NCBI GenBank assembly: GCA_028285525.1
Contig: JANQOZ010000077.1
Span: 1-64,000, forward strand
From: Lysobacterales bacterium
Lineage (GTDB): Bacteria > Pseudomonadota > Gammaproteobacteria > Xanthomonadales > SZUA-38
DNA length: 64,000 nucleotides
Reading direction: 5' to 3'
The notes beneath the pieces were generated by a model. That model was not told the DNA's origin, made no database searches, and worked only from the letters and a program-made list of their open reading frames with translations. This document shows positions 16,485 through 25,126 of this stretch, one piece after another. Position 1 is the stretch's first letter. Each line of letters begins with the position of its first letter. The position numbers were made by a program, and so were the translations under genes.

Positions 16485-19178
16485 GTGAAACAATTCGATC
16501 CGCTGTTTGAAAACACCGACGATACCGATCCGGAGGAGACACAGGACTGGCTCGATTCCCTGGCTTCGGTCATCCGCCACGCCGGACCGGAACGGGCCCG
16601 CTTTCTGATGGGCACGCTGGATGCCTACGCCCGCGAGCAGGGTGTGGACGGCCCGCCGGCGCGCTTTTCGGCCTACCTGAACTCAATCGACCTGCACGAT
16701 CAGCCGCCCTACCCTGGCGACCTGGCGATCGAACAGCGGCTCACGGCCATGATGCGCTGGAACGCGCTGTGTATGGTCAGCCGGGCCAACAAGGCCCACG
16801 CTGAGCTCGGCGGCCATATCGCCACCTACGCTTCAGCCGCAGAGATTTTTGAAACCGGCTTCCATCACTTTTTCCGCGGCTCGGACGCCACGGGCGGCGG
16901 AGATCTGGTGTTCTATCAGCCGCACTCCTCGCCCGGCATCTATGCCCGCTCGTTTGTCGAGCGACGCTTCAACGAGGACACGCTGCTCAAGTTTCGGCGC
17001 GAGGCAGCCGGTCAGGGGCTGAGCGCCTATCCCCACCCGTGGCTGATGCCGGACTACTGGCAGTTCCCAACCGGGTCCATGGGTATCGGTCCGCTGGCCG
17101 CCATTTACCAGGCGCGCTTCATGCGGTACCTGCACGCGCGCGGCCTTGCCGACACTACCGGTCGTCACGTCTGGGGCGTGTTCGGCGATGGCGAGATGGA
17201 TGAGCCGGAATCACTTGCGGGTCTCTCGATTGCCGCGCGCGAGCGGTTGGACAACGTCACGTTTATCGTCAACTGCAACCTGCAGCGGCTCGATGGGCCG
17301 GTGCGGGGCAACGGCCAGATTATCCAGGAGCTGGAGGCGACCTTCACCGGGGCCGGCTGGCGGGTGATCAAGGTGCTGTGGGGTTCAGACTGGGACACCC
17401 TGTTCGCCGCGGACACCGACCACGTGCTGGCCAAACACTTTGCCAACACGGTGGACGGGCAGTATCAGACGCTGGGCGCCAACGACGGCCAGTACAACGT
17501 CGAGCACTTTTTCTCGCTGGATCCCGCGCTTCGTGAGCTGGTGGCTCACCTGTCGCCCGACGAGATCAACCAGCTCCACCGCGGCGGGCACGACCCGAAG
17601 AAGCTTTTTGCCGCGATGGCGCAGGCGCGCCAGCCGTCGGATCAGCCAACCGTGATCCTGGCCAAAACCAAGAAGGGTTTTGGCATGGGTACGGTGGGCG
17701 AGTCGCGGATGACCAGCCACCAGCAGAAAAAGCTGGGGTCGGACGACCTGCTGGCCTACCGGGACCGCTTCGACCTGCTCCTGACCGACGAACAGGCGGC
17801 AAGCATGACCTTTTACCGCCCCGAAGTCGGCACCGCTGAATATGAGTACCTGATGGAGCGGCGCCGCAGCCTCGGCGGGTTTCTGCCGCAGCGACGCCGC
17901 CGATCTACCCCGCTGCCGGTGCCGGAACTTAAGGCCACCGCCGACTTTGCGCTCGCCGGCAGCAAGCGCCCGGTGTCCACCACCAGCGTGCTGGTGCGGC
18001 ATTTGTCCAAGCTGCTGAAGGACCCGGCGCTCGGGCCGAAGATCGTACCGATTGTCGCCGACGAGGCACGCACCTTCGGCATGGCCGGCCTGTTCCGGCA
18101 GATCGGCATCTATTCGCCCGACGGCCAGCAGTATCAGCCAGAGGATCAGCAGTCGCTGATGGTGTATCGCGAGTCGCGCGACGGCCAGCTGCTCGAAGAG
18201 GGCATCACCGAAGCCGGCGCGCTGTCCTCCTGGAGCGCCGCAGCCACCGCTTACAGCACCCACGACCTGGCGCTGCTGCCGATCTACATTTTCTACAGCG
18301 TGTTCGGCTTTCAGCGGGTGGGTGATCTCATCTGGGCCGCCGCCGACCAGCGGGCCCGGGGGTTTTTGATCGGCGCGACGGCGGGTCGGACCACCCTGTC
18401 GGGTGAAGGGCTGCAGCATCAGGACGGCACCAGCCAGCTCATCGCGGCCACCGTGCCGGCCTGCCGGGCCTACGATCCGGCATTTGGCTACGAGGTCGCG
18501 GCCATCTTCGACTTCGGCGCGCGCCGTATGCTGGCGCAGACCGTCGATGAGTTCTACTACCTGACCGTCGGCAACGAAAACGTTGAGCAGCCGGCGATGC
18601 CTGAGCACGTGACGCCCGAGATGGTGATCTCCGGCCTCTACCGCTACCAGCGCCTCGGGCCCGACGGCGAAACGCAGGTCAGGCTCGTCGCCAGCGGCAC
18701 CATTTTTGTTGGGGCGCTGGCGAGCGCCCGGTGGCTGGCTGAGGCCGGAATCCGGGTCGAGCTCCTTAGCCTCACCTCCGCCAGCGAAGTGGTTCGCAAT
18801 GCCGCCGAGGTGGCGCGCAAGCGTCGGCACGGCGAATCGGAGGACCTGGTGAGCACGCTGGAACGGGAGCTGGCCGGCCCGACGCCGGTTGTCGCCGTGA
18901 CCGATTACGTGAGAGCGGTGGTGGAACCGCTCGCGGCCTACCTCGACTGCCCGTTTGTCGCGCTGGGAACCGATGGCTACGGCCGCAGCGACACCCGTCG
19001 CGATCTGCGGACTTTCTTTGAGGTCAGCCGGGACCACCTGTCGTTCTGTGCGCTGGACGCTGCCCGCCGCTCGGGCTCGCTCAGCGAGGCCGACTTTGAT
19101 CGACTGACAGGCGACCTGGTTCTTTCGGACGCTGACGGGGCTCCCTGGCAAGAGCGTTCAGGGCCTGATCACACATAG
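16485..19178 (+). CDS. aceE: Pyruvate dehydrogenase E1 component, homodimeric type
   Basis: 897 residues, colinear with E. coli AceE. It decarboxylates pyruvate with thiamine diphosphate and acetylates the lipoyl E2. GDGEMDEPES with downstream NCNLQRLDGPV forms the ThDP/Mg site; ADEARTFGM, SGRTTLSGEGLQHQDG and LGTDGYGRSDTR are the conserved C-terminal blocks. The N-terminal E2-binding part (DTQDWLDS-like start) is present. The start is a GTG (AAGG upstream). aceF and lpd, usually next in the operon, are absent from both sides; the downstream gene is on the opposite strand. Confidence 0.95.
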   Translation: MKQFDPLFENTDDTDPEETQDWLDSLASVIRHAGPERARFLMGTLDAYAREQGVDGPPARFSAYLNSIDLHDQPPYPGDLAIEQRLTAMMRWNALCMVSRANKAHAELGGHIATYASAAEIFETGFHHFFRGSDATGGGDLVFYQPHSSPGIYARSFVERRFNEDTLLKFRREAAGQGLSAYPHPWLMPDYWQFPTGSMGIGPLAAIYQARFMRYLHARGLADTTGRHVWGVFGDGEMDEPESLAGLSIAARERLDNVTFIVNCNLQRLDGPVRGNGQIIQELEATFTGAGWRVIKVLWGSDWDTLFAADTDHVLAKHFANTVDGQYQTLGANDGQYNVEHFFSLDPALRELVAHLSPDEINQLHRGGHDPKKLFAAMAQARQPSDQPTVILAKTKKGFGMGTVGESRMTSHQQKKLGSDDLLAYRDRFDLLLTDEQAASMTFYRPEVGTAEYEYLMERRRSLGGFLPQRRRRSTPLPVPELKATADFALAGSKRPVSTTSVLVRHLSKLLKDPALGPKIVPIVADEARTFGMAGLFRQIGIYSPDGQQYQPEDQQSLMVYRESRDGQLLEEGITEAGALSSWSAAATAYSTHDLALLPIYIFYSVFGFQRVGDLIWAAADQRARGFLIGATAGRTTLSGEGLQHQDGTSQLIAATVPACRAYDPAFGYEVAAIFDFGARRMLAQTVDEFYYLTVGNENVEQPAMPEHVTPEMVISGLYRYQRLGPDGETQVRLVASGTIFVGALASARWLAEAGIRVELLSLTSASEVVRNAAEVARKRRHGESEDLVSTLERELAGPTPVVAVTDYVRAVVEPLAAYLDCPFVALGTDGYGRSDTRRDLRTFFEVSRDHLSFCALDAARRSGSLSEADFDRLTGDLVLSDADGAPWQERSGPDHT

Positions 19179-19204
19179 CCGGCTGACGCTCCCGAGGACG
19201 TTAC

Positions 19205-19939
19205 TCAGTCCGGGTTCGACTGCCCCATTTCTGCGCGGTGGGCCTCCACCAGCTCGGCCAGCGAGTTGAACGTGAAATCCGGCTGCGGCGCGTCGGCGAG
19301 GTCCGGCGTTGCGCCGGGCCCGGTCTTGTCAAAGCGGCGGTGAATCCAGCATCGCGACAGTCCCAGCTTCGCCGCGGGCTCGTGGTCGTGATACAGGCTC
19401 TGCGCCGTATGCAGAATCTGATCCTGGCCTGTCCCCATGGCCTCCAGGCGTTCGAGCATGTAGCGGAAATTCCGCTCGGCCGGCTTGTAAGAACCGATGT
19501 CCTGCGCCGTAAAGACCGCATCAAATGAGGCCTTGAGCCTTTTCTCCGTCTCGGCAAACAGGTGGTTGTCAACGTTTGACAGGATGACCAGCTGGTAGTG
19601 TTCGGCCAGGTAGGCCAGCGCGTCGACGGTATCGGGAAACGGCTCCCAGCGACCGACGCTGCGACCGTATTCGAGGCACTCATCCCAACTCACCGCGATG
19701 CGCCATCGTTCCGCCAGGCGTCGGTAAACAACCGCGAGCGTCTCAACGTACGACAGGGTCGGGTTGGCCTGCTGCTGCGCCGTTTCGACCTGCCCGTGCG
19801 CGGCCAGAATGTCGTTACGGTCCGGTGCGGGAGATACCTGGTAGGTCAGCGGCATCAGGGCGTCGAGCATGCCGGTTTCCCAGTCGATCAACGTGCCGTA
19901 GCAGTCAAAACTCAACGTTGTGAAGTCGCCGAGCTTCAT
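19205..19939 (-). CDS. HAD-superfamily hydrolase (haloacid dehalogenase type II-like)
   Basis: 244 residues. Motif I FDCYGTLIDWETG contains the nucleophile Asp (FDCYGTL, as in L-2-haloacid dehalogenases, which lack the second Asp of phosphatases). Motif II is ILSNVDN, motif III a Lys in IGSYKPAERNF, motif IV around HDHEPAAKLGL. The ATG at 19939 is preferred over the GTG at 19942; it overlaps the aldolase stop by 1 base (TGATG), indicating translational coupling. Substrate could be a haloacid or a phosphate ester; sequence alone does not settle it. Confidence 0.85.
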   Translation of the reverse strand: MKLGDFTTLSFDCYGTLIDWETGMLDALMPLTYQVSPAPDRNDILAAHGQVETAQQQANPTLSYVETLAVVYRRLAERWRIAVSWDECLEYGRSVGRWEPFPDTVDALAYLAEHYQLVILSNVDNHLFAETEKRLKASFDAVFTAQDIGSYKPAERNFRYMLERLEAMGTGQDQILHTAQSLYHDHEPAAKLGLSRCWIHRRFDKTGPGATPDLADAPQPDFTFNSLAELVEAHRAEMGQSNPD

Positions 19940-20994
19940 CACGCCACCCTCGCCTGAGCCGCCGTTAGAACGTCCTGAATCTTCTCAATCGCCTCGGCCA
20001 GCATTTCAGCAGTGATATCCAGATGGGTGACTGCACGGATTTCAGCGCCCGCGTCCCCCAGCGCCACACCCCGTTCGGCAAGCGTTTCGATGAGTTCGCC
20101 GTGGCTGATCAGAGCCGGGTCGACGCGAAAGAACACCATGTTGGTTTCCGGCTCGGGATTGCTGACCACAACGCCGGACATGGCGCCGAGTGCCTGGGCG
20201 AGCGTCCGGGCGAGTCGGTGATCGTCGGCCAACCGGGTGACGTGATGATCCAGGGCGTGCAGGCAGCCGGCAGCGGCGATCCCCGCCTGACGCATGGCCC
20301 CGCCGAACGCCTGCTTGTAGCGTCGCGCCTGATCCACAAACGACCGACTGCCGGCGAGTACGGCACCGATCGGCGCACCCAGTCCCTTGGTGAAATCGAG
20401 CCAGACGCTGTCCATCAACGCGCCGAATCGGCTCGCCGGCACATCGCTGGCAACCGCGGCATTCAGCAGTCGCGCACCGTCCATATGGACCGGCATGCCA
20501 TGTTCCCGCGCCGCCTCAGCGACAGCCTTCAGCTCGTCCTCGGTCCACACGCAGCCGCCGCCAAAGTTGTGTGTCTGCTCGACGCAGACCAGCCCAAGCG
20601 GCGCAGCGTAGGGCTCCGGGCAGGCCTGGGCCCGAGCTCGAGCTACGTCGAGCTGGTCCACGGTGAAAATACCGCGCTCGCTGTCGACCGATTCGAGCAT
20701 CACGCTCGAGGTGATCGCCGCTCCGCCGGATTCCGCTCGAAAGATGTGGGACATAACGTCGGCAAAAACCACGTCACCGGGCCGGGTATGAACCTTGATC
20801 GCAATCATGTTGCACATCGTTCCCCCGGGCAGCCACAGCGCCGCCTCCTGGCCCAGCAGCCCGGCGGTCTTTTCCAGCAGCCGGTTGACCGTCGGATCTT
20901 CGCCTTTCTGCTCGTCACCCACGACGGCGCGAGCGATGGCCTCGCGCATGTCGGGCGTGGGTTGGGTTTCGGTATCGCTAACCAGTGGAATCAT
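19939..20994 (-). CDS. Low-specificity threonine aldolase (fold-type I PLP lyase)
   Basis: 351 residues. Cleaves L-threonine/allo-threonine (beta-hydroxy-alpha-amino acids) to glycine and an aldehyde. Opening SDTETQPTPDMREA, HIFRAESGGAA, VEQTHNFGGGCVW and the PLP-Lys motif DFTKGLGAPIG are all typical of the LtaE family. The ATG at 20994 is used because the family begins with a short IPLVSDT segment; the longer frame adds 21 unrelated residues. Coupled to the HAD gene downstream. Confidence 0.88.
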   Translation of the reverse strand: MIPLVSDTETQPTPDMREAIARAVVGDEQKGEDPTVNRLLEKTAGLLGQEAALWLPGGTMCNMIAIKVHTRPGDVVFADVMSHIFRAESGGAAITSSVMLESVDSERGIFTVDQLDVARARAQACPEPYAAPLGLVCVEQTHNFGGGCVWTEDELKAVAEAAREHGMPVHMDGARLLNAAVASDVPASRFGALMDSVWLDFTKGLGAPIGAVLAGSRSFVDQARRYKQAFGGAMRQAGIAAAGCLHALDHHVTRLADDHRLARTLAQALGAMSGVVVSNPEPETNMVFFRVDPALISHGELIETLAERGVALGDAGAEIRAVTHLDITAEMLAEAIEKIQDVLTAAQARVA

Positions 20995-21235
20995 GGCAGT
21001 ACATTGTCGGGTTGCTGACGGTCGTAAAGGCTGTGAGTTTAACGCAGTCGGAGCCATGCCAAAGCCCGAGCGTACTCAGTTTGGAGCTAACCCGGGTGGG
21101 TCGAGAGGCACAGATCGGTGACCTGGGGCGTGCTATAAGCTCGCTTCGATTTCGTCTTCCGTAGAGCGCAGTGAAAAACCCAACTACCGCCAGGACATTT
21201 CGCTACTTGCCTGTCGACCCGCTGACACCCATGCC

Positions 21236-21664
21236 ATGATCTATTTGTCGGTGTTCGGCGCGGCTTTCCTGGCGGCCACCATTCTGCCGGGATACTCGGA
21301 GGTTGCCGTCGTAGGTGCCGTGCTGGCCGGGGCTTCACCCTGGACGCTTTGGTTGGTAGCCAGCATTGGCAACACCCTTGGAGCTGTACTGAATGCAGTT
21401 CTGGGACTACTGCTCCCACGAGACCGCGTCACCCGATTGCTCAGATTGACTCCTGCCCAGTTCGCGAAAGCCGAAAGCTGGTTTCAAAAGTATGGCCAGT
21501 GGAGCCTGCTGCTGGCCTGGGCGCCGATCGGGGGTGACGCGCTCACCGTGATTGCCGGGATTCTTCGGGTGCGCTGGCTGCCTTTTGTGGTGCTGGTCTT
21601 CGCCGGCAAGGCGGCCCGCTACGCCGTGGTGATCTGGCTGGCGACTCGCGGAGCTGCGGGTTAG
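21236..21664 (+). CDS. YqaA/DedA-related membrane protein
   Basis: 142 residues, small inner-membrane protein of the SNARE-associated/YqaA group. Landmarks are the ATILPGYSEVAVVG N-terminal segment, GNTLGAVLNAVLGLLL (a re-entrant-type helix), FQKYGQWSLLLAWAPIGGDALTVIAGILR and a final TM helix; E in PGYSE and the R/W/P blocks match YqaA. Probably a transporter-like or lipid-homeostasis protein; exact role unknown. The 241 bases upstream hold no recognised site. Confidence 0.8.
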   Translation: MIYLSVFGAAFLAATILPGYSEVAVVGAVLAGASPWTLWLVASIGNTLGAVLNAVLGLLLPRDRVTRLLRLTPAQFAKAESWFQKYGQWSLLLAWAPIGGDALTVIAGILRVRWLPFVVLVFAGKAARYAVVIWLATRGAAG

Positions 21665-21695
21665 CGGAGGGATATCGCGGTCATCGTGACCGCCA

Positions 21696-22163
21696 TCAGG
21701 CGCCTGAGTGAGGAATGATCTCCAGCTTGTCCAGACTGTAGCCCAGACCCCGTGTTCGTTCCTTCAGCTCGGTCAGCGCCGCATCGCTGATGTGCTGATC
21801 GCGCGTCATGATCCAGGCGTAGTCGCGTTTCTCCCGGGCGATAATCGTCTCGCGGTAATCTTCGTCCAGGTGGCTGATGCGGTAGTCGGACTTAAACGGC
21901 CACATGAACTGCATGCGCCAGATGGCGTTCCCGGTGCCTGGCGTGACAAACCCTTTTGCCAGCATGACCTTCTCAGCACCGCTGAGGCTTCCCTTGTTGT
22001 AGCGGTAGTGGGCGTCAACCCGCGACTCCCCGGCCCGCGTGTAGGTTTCAACGGCGTTGTAGGCGCCGCCGGTGAAAGGCGGCGGGATATGGGCCTGGAC
22101 GTACCAGGCGCCCATAAACCGGTCCAAGTCGACGTCGGCGGCGACGGGCAGCGGCTGCGACAT
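21696..22163 (-). CDS. Bacterial lipocalin (Blc-like)
   Basis: 155 residues. The lipocalin G-x-W motif is in FMGAWYVQAHIP, followed by ETYTRAGESRVDAHYRY, WRMQFMWPFKSDYRISHLD and YAWIMTRDQHISDAAL, matching bacterial Blc proteins that carry lipids at membranes. There is no signal peptide or lipobox, unlike E. coli Blc, so it appears cytoplasmic. Its ATG overlaps the stop of the AbgT gene (TGATG), so the two are translated from one message. Confidence 0.85.
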   Translation of the reverse strand: MSQPLPVAADVDLDRFMGAWYVQAHIPPPFTGGAYNAVETYTRAGESRVDAHYRYNKGSLSGAEKVMLAKGFVTPGTGNAIWRMQFMWPFKSDYRISHLDEDYRETIIAREKRDYAWIMTRDQHISDAALTELKERTRGLGYSLDKLEIIPHSGA

Positions 22164-23704
22164 CAGCCGGCCGGATAGGTATAGCTGGCCTGGATGCCGA
22201 GCGGCAGACCCAGCGCGTAGTAAACCAGTAGAAACACCGTCCAGCTGCAGATGAACCAGAGCGAGTACGGCAGCATCATTGCGGCCAGCGTGCCGATGCC
22301 GGTGCTTTTGACGTAGCGCTGGCAGTAAACCACCACCAGCGGGAAATAGGGCATCAGCGGCGTGATGATGTTGCTGCTGGAGTCACCCACCCGGTAGGCC
22401 GCCTGGGTCAGATCCGGCGAGATGCCGAGCGTCATCAGCATGGGAACAAAGATGGGTGACAACAGCCCCCACTTGCCGCTGGCTGAACCCACAAAGAGGT
22501 TCACGAAGGCGGTCAGCAGCACGATGCCAACGATGAGTACCGAGGGAAACTGATCGAGCTGTTTCAGCGCTTCCGCGCCCTGCAGCGCGAGCAGCGTACC
22601 GAGGTTGGATGCACCAAAGGCGTACACAAACTGGGCAATAAAAAACATGATGACCAGGTAGTAAGCCATGGCGTGCATCGCCTGGGTCATCCCCTCGATC
22701 ACGTCTTTCGAACTCTTGAAGGTGCCGGAGACGTAGCCGAAGACGACGCCGGGAATCAGAAAGAGAAAAAAGATCAGCGCCACGATGGAGCGCATGATCG
22801 GCGCCGTGAAACTGGCCAGTGCACCGTTGGCGTCGCGCCACGGCAGCCAGTCAAAAGCGATCGACAGACCGAGCAACACCAGACCACCCACCATGACCAG
22901 GAGCGCCCACAACAGGCCCTTACGCTCGTTGTCTTTGAGGTCATGCATCTCCGGCAGACCTTCTTCGTCGCCGTCGATCTCCACGCCGGCGAGCCGCGGC
23001 TCGACCATGCGGTCGGTGATCCACCAGCCCAGGCAGATAATCAGCACCGATGAGGCGGTGGTGAAGAAGTAGTTATTGAGCGTGTTAACCGCGATGTTCG
23101 GGTCGAGCAGCTGCGCGCCGCTCTGCGTCAGACCCTGCAGCAGCGGATCGAGCGCGCTGGGCACAAAGTTGGCCGAAAAGCCGCCGGACACGCCGGCAAA
23201 TGCCGCCGCAATGCCCGCCAGGGGATGTCGTCCCGCCGCGTAGAAGATCACCCCACCGAGCGGAATCACGAGCACGTAGCCGGCGTCCACCGCCGAGTGC
23301 GAAACGATGCCCACCAGGATCACCATCGGGGTCAGCAGCCAGCGTGCGGTCACGTTCAGCAGCGCCCGGATGCCCGTGGTGATAAAGCCGGAGTGCTCCG
23401 CGACGCCGATGCCGAGCATCGCCACCAGCACCGTCCCGACCGGGCCGAACCCCACAAAATTGGTCACCAGTCCGGTCAAAAAAGCGGTGATCGCGCCGCC
23501 CGACAGCTGGTTGATGATCTGAATCGGCTCCCCGGATCGCGGATCGACCACCGAAAAGCTTACGTAGGAAAGGAGCCAGGACAGCACCCAGACGACAAAC
23601 AGCAGGCCCACAAAAAGCATCGCGGGGTCGGGCAGCTTATTGCCGATTCGTTCCACAGCACCAAGAAAACCGCGGGCTTCGGCGGCCTGACTCTGCTCCG
23701 ACAT
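22163..23704 (-). CDS. AbgT-family transporter
   Basis: 513 residues, about 11-13 hydrophobic segments. The family imports p-aminobenzoyl-glutamate or exports antimetabolites as a proton-driven antiporter. Characteristic blocks: IGNKLPDPAMLFVGLL near the N-terminus, SHSAVDAGYVLVIPLGG, GGFSANFVPSALDPLLQG, SASGKWGLLSPIFVPML and VGDSSSNIITPLMPYFPLV. ATG 23704 is chosen (MSEQSQAAEARG); the upstream extension would overlap the divergent aminotransferase region. Substrate is not derivable. Confidence 0.9.
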   Translation of the reverse strand: MSEQSQAAEARGFLGAVERIGNKLPDPAMLFVGLLFVVWVLSWLLSYVSFSVVDPRSGEPIQIINQLSGGAITAFLTGLVTNFVGFGPVGTVLVAMLGIGVAEHSGFITTGIRALLNVTARWLLTPMVILVGIVSHSAVDAGYVLVIPLGGVIFYAAGRHPLAGIAAAFAGVSGGFSANFVPSALDPLLQGLTQSGAQLLDPNIAVNTLNNYFFTTASSVLIICLGWWITDRMVEPRLAGVEIDGDEEGLPEMHDLKDNERKGLLWALLVMVGGLVLLGLSIAFDWLPWRDANGALASFTAPIMRSIVALIFFLFLIPGVVFGYVSGTFKSSKDVIEGMTQAMHAMAYYLVIMFFIAQFVYAFGASNLGTLLALQGAEALKQLDQFPSVLIVGIVLLTAFVNLFVGSASGKWGLLSPIFVPMLMTLGISPDLTQAAYRVGDSSSNIITPLMPYFPLVVVYCQRYVKSTGIGTLAAMMLPYSLWFICSWTVFLLVYYALGLPLGIQASYTYPAG

Positions 23705-23847
23705 GAATTTTGCTTCCCTATGGCGTGCGCGTAAGTGTACTGGATAACCACACTCGACAGGGAAGCCCGAGCATTCGCCGGCGCGTCGGATTGACGCAGC
23801 GGCGGGCACGCGATGCAATGCGCTCGCCGCCCACCAACGGATTTGCC

Positions 23848-25074
23848 ATGACTCTGGATAGCCCTTTTGTCCGCAGCTGTTTCCCCGCCTTCGCCGAGCC
23901 GTCACTAGAGGGCTGGGCTCACTTCGAGAATGCCGGGGGCTCGTACGCCTGCGCGCCGGTGATCGAGCAGCTGAATCACTACTACACCGCGCTCAAGCTC
24001 CAGCCCTACGCGTGGTCTGAAGCGTCCATCGAGGCGGGCCGGCGGATGGATTCGGCGCGCGAGCGGATGGCGGCCTGGCTCAACGTCACTCCGGACGAAT
24101 GTCACTTCGGACCGTCCACTTCGCAGCAGACCTACGTGCTGGCTCAGGCTTTTCGTCGACACTTCTCGCCCGGTGACGAGGTGATCGTGACCAATCAGGA
24201 TCACGAAGCCAACATCGGCGTGTTTCGGCGCCTGGGTGAGGAGGGCTTCACGGTGCGCGAGTGGCAGGTGGACCCCGCAACCGGCGAGCTGGACCCCGCA
24301 GACCTTGAGAAGCTGCTCGCCGACCGGACCCGTCTGGTGTGTTTCACCCACGCCTCCAATATCGTTGCGAGCTACAACCCGGTGCGTGACATCGTCGACC
24401 GGGCGCATGAGGCCGGGGCGATCACCGTAGTCGACGGCGTGTCCTACTGCGGCCACGGACTGCCGGACGTCACCGCCATGGGAACCGACGTCTATCTGTT
24501 TTCGCTCTACAAGGTCTACGGGCCCCACCAGGGGGTGATGACCCTCACCCAGGCGCTCAATGACGCGCTGCCCAATCAGGGCCATTACTTCAACAACGCC
24601 AAGCCGGCCGCGCGCATGCTGCCCGCCGGGCCGGACCACGCGCAGCTGGCCGCCAGCAATGGCGTCATCGACTACTTTGAGTCGATCCACCGGCACTACG
24701 GCGGAGATCCGAGCGCGCCAGCGCTGGAACAATCTGCTCACGTACGGAAGCTGTTCCAGGATCACGAACACAGGCTGCTGCAGCCGCTGCTGGACTTTCT
24801 TGACGCCCACCCGCGGGCCCGGCTGATCGGGCGGACGCGCGCCGAAGAGCGGGCGCCAACCGTGGCCATCGATCCGCAGCGCCACCCCATTGAATTGGCC
24901 GAGGCCCTGGCGGAGCGCAAGATCGGCGCCAGCGCCGGCCACTTCTATGCGCCTCGCCTGATTGAGGCGCTGGGTCTGGACCCGGCCCGCGGGGTGCTGC
25001 GCCTGTCTTTTCTGCACTACACCGAGGAGGCTGAGGTCCGGCGGCTGATCGATGCGCTGGACGAGCTGCTCTGA
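23848..25074 (+). CDS. Class V aminotransferase-fold PLP enzyme (cysteine desulfurase-like)
   Basis: 408 residues, closer to SufS/CsdA-like enzymes than the gene at 5925. HFENAGGSYACAPVI is the N-terminal phosphate-side block, GPSTSQQTYVLAQAF and VTNQDHEANIG (catalytic His preceding strand) follow, then TVVDGVSYCGHG with the pyridine-N Asp and VYLFSLYKVYGPHQG with the Schiff-base Lys. A SufS-type active-site Cys in an RxGHHCA-like loop is replaced by IGASAGHFYA, so desulfurase activity is doubtful. ATG 23848 is preferred (fold starts at once); ATG 23818 in frame is possible. Confidence 0.8.
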   Translation: MTLDSPFVRSCFPAFAEPSLEGWAHFENAGGSYACAPVIEQLNHYYTALKLQPYAWSEASIEAGRRMDSARERMAAWLNVTPDECHFGPSTSQQTYVLAQAFRRHFSPGDEVIVTNQDHEANIGVFRRLGEEGFTVREWQVDPATGELDPADLEKLLADRTRLVCFTHASNIVASYNPVRDIVDRAHEAGAITVVDGVSYCGHGLPDVTAMGTDVYLFSLYKVYGPHQGVMTLTQALNDALPNQGHYFNNAKPAARMLPAGPDHAQLAASNGVIDYFESIHRHYGGDPSAPALEQSAHVRKLFQDHEHRLLQPLLDFLDAHPRARLIGRTRAEERAPTVAIDPQRHPIELAEALAERKIGASAGHFYAPRLIEALGLDPARGVLRLSFLHYTEEAEVRRLIDALDELL

Positions 25075-25126
25075 GGTCCTGGCCCGCGGGCTTGGCTGAC
25101 GTGAGCCTGCCGGTAAACTAGGAGAG

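Noticed and set aside
23848..25074. Naming the 23848 enzyme sufS
   Set aside because: The Cys loop of cysteine desulfurases is not visible and no suf genes are adjacent.
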